Shown here: positions 33,634 through 36,660 of the stretch, piece after piece
Layout of the letters: each line of letters opens with the position of its first letter
Numbering within the stretch: position 1 is the first letter of the stretch
Origin: Polyangiaceae bacterium
GTDB taxonomy: Bacteria > Myxococcota_A > Polyangia > Polyangiales > Polyangiaceae
Direction: 5' to 3'
DNA: 36,660 nucleotides
NCBI GenBank assembly: GCA_029261965.1
Contig: JAJDAH010000463.1
Location: 1-36,660 of the forward strand
Made by a program: the position numbers and the translations under genes
The notes under the pieces: generated by a model
The model's database searches: none
Told to the model about the DNA's origin: nothing
The model's input: the letters and a program-made list of their open reading frames with translations, nothing else

Positions 33634-35442
33634 TCACTCGTGTACGGAAACGAGCGTGCCCATGCCCATGTCGGGGCCGATGTTCACGCCATGCCAGCCG
33701 TTCGGCACTGGCGGATCCGTCCACATGAAGGCGATCCGGGCGTCGATCGGGGACAGGTTCACACAACCATGACTTCGTGGAATGCCGAACACGTCGTGCC
33801 AATAGGCTCCATGGATCGCATATCCGGACGCGAAGTACTGGATCCACGGCACGTCCCGAAGCTCGAAGTCGCCAGCGCCGCGGCGCATCGTCACGCCGTA
33901 TTCGGGATGACGACCTTTTTTGATGTTCAATAGACGGCGCCGGTCGTCCTCACTCAGCCTGGTCCCCGCCTTTTCGGCCTTCTTCAGCCGATCGATGGTG
34001 GCCTGCGCCTCGGCGCTCCAAGTCTTGCGTCGTCCGGTTCTAGCCCCGCCAATGACCTTCGTGTTTTCTTCCGAGTCCATCGCCGCCGCGATGTGCTTGC
34101 TCTTGAGGCGAAACTCCCCCTGCGGCGTCGCGAGGGACTTCTCCGGATCTCCGAGGCGGTCTCGACCGGTGGAAACGAGGGTCGCGTACCAGGGTCGCTT
34201 GCCTTCGTAGAGCACCACAGTCTGTTGACGGAGCGAGATGTCGATCCACTTCTCGCCTTTTAGGGCACTCTCGGGCCAACGTTGCGGCTTCACGACGACG
34301 CCGAGATCGCTGCCTTGTAGCCACCGAGTCTTGTTCCTGAGCGTTTGGTAGAAGCGCCGGCCGGCTTTGACACGGGCTTTGCCGCTCAGCGGGACGATCG
34401 AGCGATGTGGAACGGCTTCGGCTCCCCGCGCTTCGTCCTTGCCCTTGATCAGTTTCCAGAGTTTCGTGTCTTTCTTGATCACGAACGCGAACGGAAAAGG
34501 GAATTTCTCGGTGAGCTCGACGCCGTGCCAGGCGGATCCGGTATCCGGCTTGACCTTGGTCGTCGGCACGAGTCGCAGATCGACGGTCACTCCGAAACGT
34601 CGTTCGATCCCCTTGTGCACGGCCTTGAACGCATCGACGAAGCTGAGACCCGTGTGCCTCCGAACCCGGTCGGCAAAAACGGCGTAGTCGGGAACGGCGA
34701 ACCCCGAGATGTTCGGGATCTTGCGCCCTCCTTCGAGCCACCACGGCAACTGGCTGTCGTCTTTTCCGCCGCCGAAAATTTCGTTCAGGTTCATCTGGGA
34801 GGACGTCTTGTAGGTCTCCCGGTGCCGAAGACCGCGTCGCGCAACGCCCCGGCGATCCAATGGGATGTCGTTCGCCCCGATGTCGACCGTCTGCCATTCG
34901 TCGAACTTCTCCTGGAACGTCTTCAGGTGCTCGGCGAGCTTGAACTCGTGTTTCAATTGCTCGTCCGCCGTGGGCACGCGTAGGTACTGAGGCGCGGTGG
35001 CTCGAACGAAGCCGTAGGCATAAGGCAGAGGTTTGGCGAGATCCGGAGGAGTATTGGCGGCCCGGACCAACGGTTTGTCGAGATCCGTCGTCGCTTCTTC
35101 CATGCAGACGTGACCCATCGGGTAGATGCGGTACCAGTCTTCTTCGCACCCTTCGCCCTTCACCGGCTGCGAGTCGCGGCTCACGACGCTACCGACGCGA
35201 AGGTAGCCGAGCCGACGGGACTCCTTGTTCGGTAGCTTGTAGATGGTGGCCGCCACGACGGTGGCAGCGAGCTTCGGGGAATCGTCGGGGGTTTCGGTGT
35301 CGAGCTCCCCGTGGTCCACCCTCGGAGACTTCGATACGGCCGACGACGCTCCGGCGGGCTCGGCATCACTCAGAGCGTCGTCCCCTGCTTTCTCGGAGCA
35401 GGCGGCGACGAGAATGCCGAAAATCACGGTTCGTCGAAGCAC
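33634..35442 (-). CDS. L,D-transpeptidase (YkuD) lipoprotein
   Basis: A 602-residue envelope protein predicted to form 3-3 peptidoglycan cross-links or attach proteins to the wall. GTG 35442 gives a lipoprotein signal with a perfect lipobox VAAC (Cys15). Next come an acidic low-complexity stretch and an SH3-like segment (about 58-115). A long middle region of about 300 residues that I cannot assign is followed by the YkuD domain from about 405. The active site is complete: AIHGAYWH (His544) and SHGCVNLS (Cys560). A helical Lys/Arg-rich insertion (about 465-510) splits the YkuD domain. The protein is much longer than common L,D-transpeptidases. It follows the VanW gene by 50 bp on the same strand. 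Confidence 0.9.
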   Translation of the reverse strand: MLRRTVIFGILVAACSEKAGDDALSDAEPAGASSAVSKSPRVDHGELDTETPDDSPKLAATVVAATIYKLPNKESRRLGYLRVGSVVSRDSQPVKGEGCEEDWYRIYPMGHVCMEEATTDLDKPLVRAANTPPDLAKPLPYAYGFVRATAPQYLRVPTADEQLKHEFKLAEHLKTFQEKFDEWQTVDIGANDIPLDRRGVARRGLRHRETYKTSSQMNLNEIFGGGKDDSQLPWWLEGGRKIPNISGFAVPDYAVFADRVRRHTGLSFVDAFKAVHKGIERRFGVTVDLRLVPTTKVKPDTGSAWHGVELTEKFPFPFAFVIKKDTKLWKLIKGKDEARGAEAVPHRSIVPLSGKARVKAGRRFYQTLRNKTRWLQGSDLGVVVKPQRWPESALKGEKWIDISLRQQTVVLYEGKRPWYATLVSTGRDRLGDPEKSLATPQGEFRLKSKHIAAAMDSEENTKVIGGARTGRRKTWSAEAQATIDRLKKAEKAGTRLSEDDRRRLLNIKKGRHPEYGVTMRRGAGDFELRDVPWIQYFASGYAIHGAYWHDVFGIPRSHGCVNLSPIDARIAFMWTDPPVPNGWHGVNIGPDMGMGTLVSVHE

Positions 35443-35492
35443 GGCCGCTGGAATACCCGCCTGTCCGGCGCGCGCAAGCTGAAAATCTCGAT

Positions 35493-36660
35493 TCAGGTAT
35501 CGTCGCGCGCCGTAGCGGATTGGGGATCGATGTCCTCGTACTCGACGCCCTCGGCGCCCTCCGGCAGCTCCGGCAATTCTTCGTCGTGGGCCGGGCCCAC
35601 CCAGAAGACCTCGGGAACTGGTTTGTAGCCGCTGTAGTACTGCGACGCCACGCGACGTTTGCCGCCCGGGGGCACGACTTTCACCACACTGATGATGTCG
35701 ATGCCCTTGCGGCCTCGTTGCCGCCGCACGCGACGGTCATCCAGCCATCGCTTGACCGTGACGCGCCGGTAGAAGTCCTCGACCTTGCGCACGGCGTAGC
35801 CGTATTCGATTTCTCCCGGAGCATCTCGCCCCAAGATTTCTACGCGTAGTGTTTTCGGATCCGCCAAAAACGCGTGGATGATGAGCGGTGTGTCGTAGGG
35901 ATTCTTGAGCTTCAGGTCGACTTCGCCGTAGATCACCGTCGCATCGAGCCCGAGCGGCGCGTAGTCGCTCGGGCGACTGTGGCTCCTCCGCTCGACGACG
36001 TCGAGCAGACCGTAGACCGCCGCGGCGTGCAGGGTCGAGGCGACCTGGCACGTGCCGCCGCCGATCCCGGGGGCAAGCTCGTCGCGAATGATCACCGGCG
36101 CCCAATGAAACCCGCGTTCGAGCTCGCGCGGACCGACGAGGTCGTTGAAGCTGATGACCTGGCCGGGAGCGATGATCGTCTCGTTGAGGTATTCGGCGGC
36201 CTTTGCGACGTTGCGGCCTCGGCCGTGTTTGGTGCCCTTGAACTTGGTTTCGAAAGCGGCCAGCACCCTGCTGACGTCGACGTCCGTGAGCATTGCACTG
36301 GTGACCCTGGCTGGGACCGGTCGCGTGCGAATGCCGAAAACGGCGTCCGGTTCGCGGTCCCCGTTCTCGATGAACCCAATCGTGGCCCACACGTCGAGTT
36401 CTTGGCCGTCTTGGTCGTCGATTCGTTCGTGCTGCAAGAGGTCCAGCCGTGCATCTACCGGCTCTCGACGGACTCGCTCGGTGAGCCGCTCCAAAGTCAC
36501 CTCGGCGCGATACCGATCGAAGGACCAACTGAGCGGTAGGTCCACGTCCCCACGCCTCGCGCTCATCCACCGGTAGAGTCGCTGCCTGAGATTGCCCCGC
36601 AGGGCTTCGGCGAGCGTGCGTTCCATCGTCACGCCCACGTCGACCACGATACCGATAACG
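35493..36660 (-). CDS. VanW family protein, partial: N-terminus off right edge
   Basis: At least 388 residues of a VanW-domain protein. The frame is open to the window edge, and upstream residues VIGIV continue the strand pattern of a PG_binding_4 (YoaR-like) domain, so the real start lies outside; GTG 36647 is not convincing. The N-terminal part (to about 110) matches the putative peptidoglycan-binding module. The VanW core follows: LNETIIAPGQVISFNDLVGP, GIGGGTCQVASTLHAAA and RRSHSRPSDYAPLGLDATV. The C-terminus is basic and then acidic. VanW occurs in some vancomycin-resistance clusters but its biochemical function is unknown. Linkage to the L,D-transpeptidase gene suggests a cell-wall role. 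Confidence 0.88.
   Translation of the reverse strand, partial: VIGIVVDVGVTMERTLAEALRGNLRQRLYRWMSARRGDVDLPLSWSFDRYRAEVTLERLTERVRREPVDARLDLLQHERIDDQDGQELDVWATIGFIENGDREPDAVFGIRTRPVPARVTSAMLTDVDVSRVLAAFETKFKGTKHGRGRNVAKAAEYLNETIIAPGQVISFNDLVGPRELERGFHWAPVIIRDELAPGIGGGTCQVASTLHAAAVYGLLDVVERRSHSRPSDYAPLGLDATVIYGEVDLKLKNPYDTPLIIHAFLADPKTLRVEILGRDAPGEIEYGYAVRKVEDFYRRVTVKRWLDDRRVRRQRGRKGIDIISVVKVVPPGGKRRVASQYYSGYKPVPEVFWVGPAHDEELPELPEGAEGVEYEDIDPQSATARDDT

Overview
The window is a compact, GC-rich bacterial chromosome segment. Strong third-position GC bias produces many long antisense shadow ORFs. Several traits suggest Myxococcota, probably a Polyangiales-type organism: a myxobacterial Cys-rich repeat lipoprotein (CGNGVVDQGEMCD motif), a Cys-tetrad repeat surface protein, an AAA/TPR ATPase, extracytoplasmic SUMF1-type lipoproteins and frequent GTG/TTG starts. 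This placement is an inference from gene content. There are no rRNA or tRNA genes, no CRISPR array, no insertion sequence and no phage gene. The window reads as ordinary core chromosome with some lineage-specific genes between housekeeping genes.

Layout, left to right. 1-5092 (minus) is a probable operon: M74 murein endopeptidase, AAA/TPR ATPase, MoxR ATPase, and dut, which is cut by the left edge. 5240-9466 (plus) is folC, yajQ, glmM, nagZ, with the last three tightly packed. 9569-10771 (minus) is a secreted Cys-rich repeat protein, preceded by a 435-bp gene-free stretch. 11207-18519 is a pentose-phosphate cluster. In it gnd and a small DUF433 gene run leftward, zwf-opcA-pgl run rightward with overlapping stop/start codons, and tkt lies convergent beyond an AT-rich palindromic spacer. 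16540-20149 (minus) is ruvX-mltG-tkt. 20316-25153 (plus) is hisS, coupled to an exported 17-residue-repeat protein, then a Gly-tailed lipoprotein and argC. 25179-27084 (minus) holds two paralogous, disulfide-rich SUMF1-domain exported proteins. 27223-31804 (minus) is a likely operon of fused trehalose-6-phosphate synthase/phosphatase, M50 protease with a helical repeat tail, and a lipoprotein-like isoaspartyl methyltransferase. It diverges from a GH15 trehalase/glucoamylase (31857-33629, plus). 33634-36660 (minus) is a VanW protein (N-terminus off the right edge) followed by an L,D-transpeptidase lipoprotein.

Three themes recur. The first is cell-wall synthesis and remodelling: MepA-like protein, GlmM, NagZ, MltG, L,D-transpeptidase and VanW. 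The second is oxidative pentose-phosphate NADPH supply with its OpcA accessory protein. The third is trehalose turnover with protein quality control. The strongest novelty candidates are as follows. The Cys-rich protein has 26 cysteines in exact mirror-symmetric spacing. The hisS-coupled protein carries a 17-residue Pro-aromatic repeat. The two SUMF1 paralogs keep 14 cysteines but lack the first catalytic cysteine of formylglycine-generating enzyme. I found no clear defence or mobile system.
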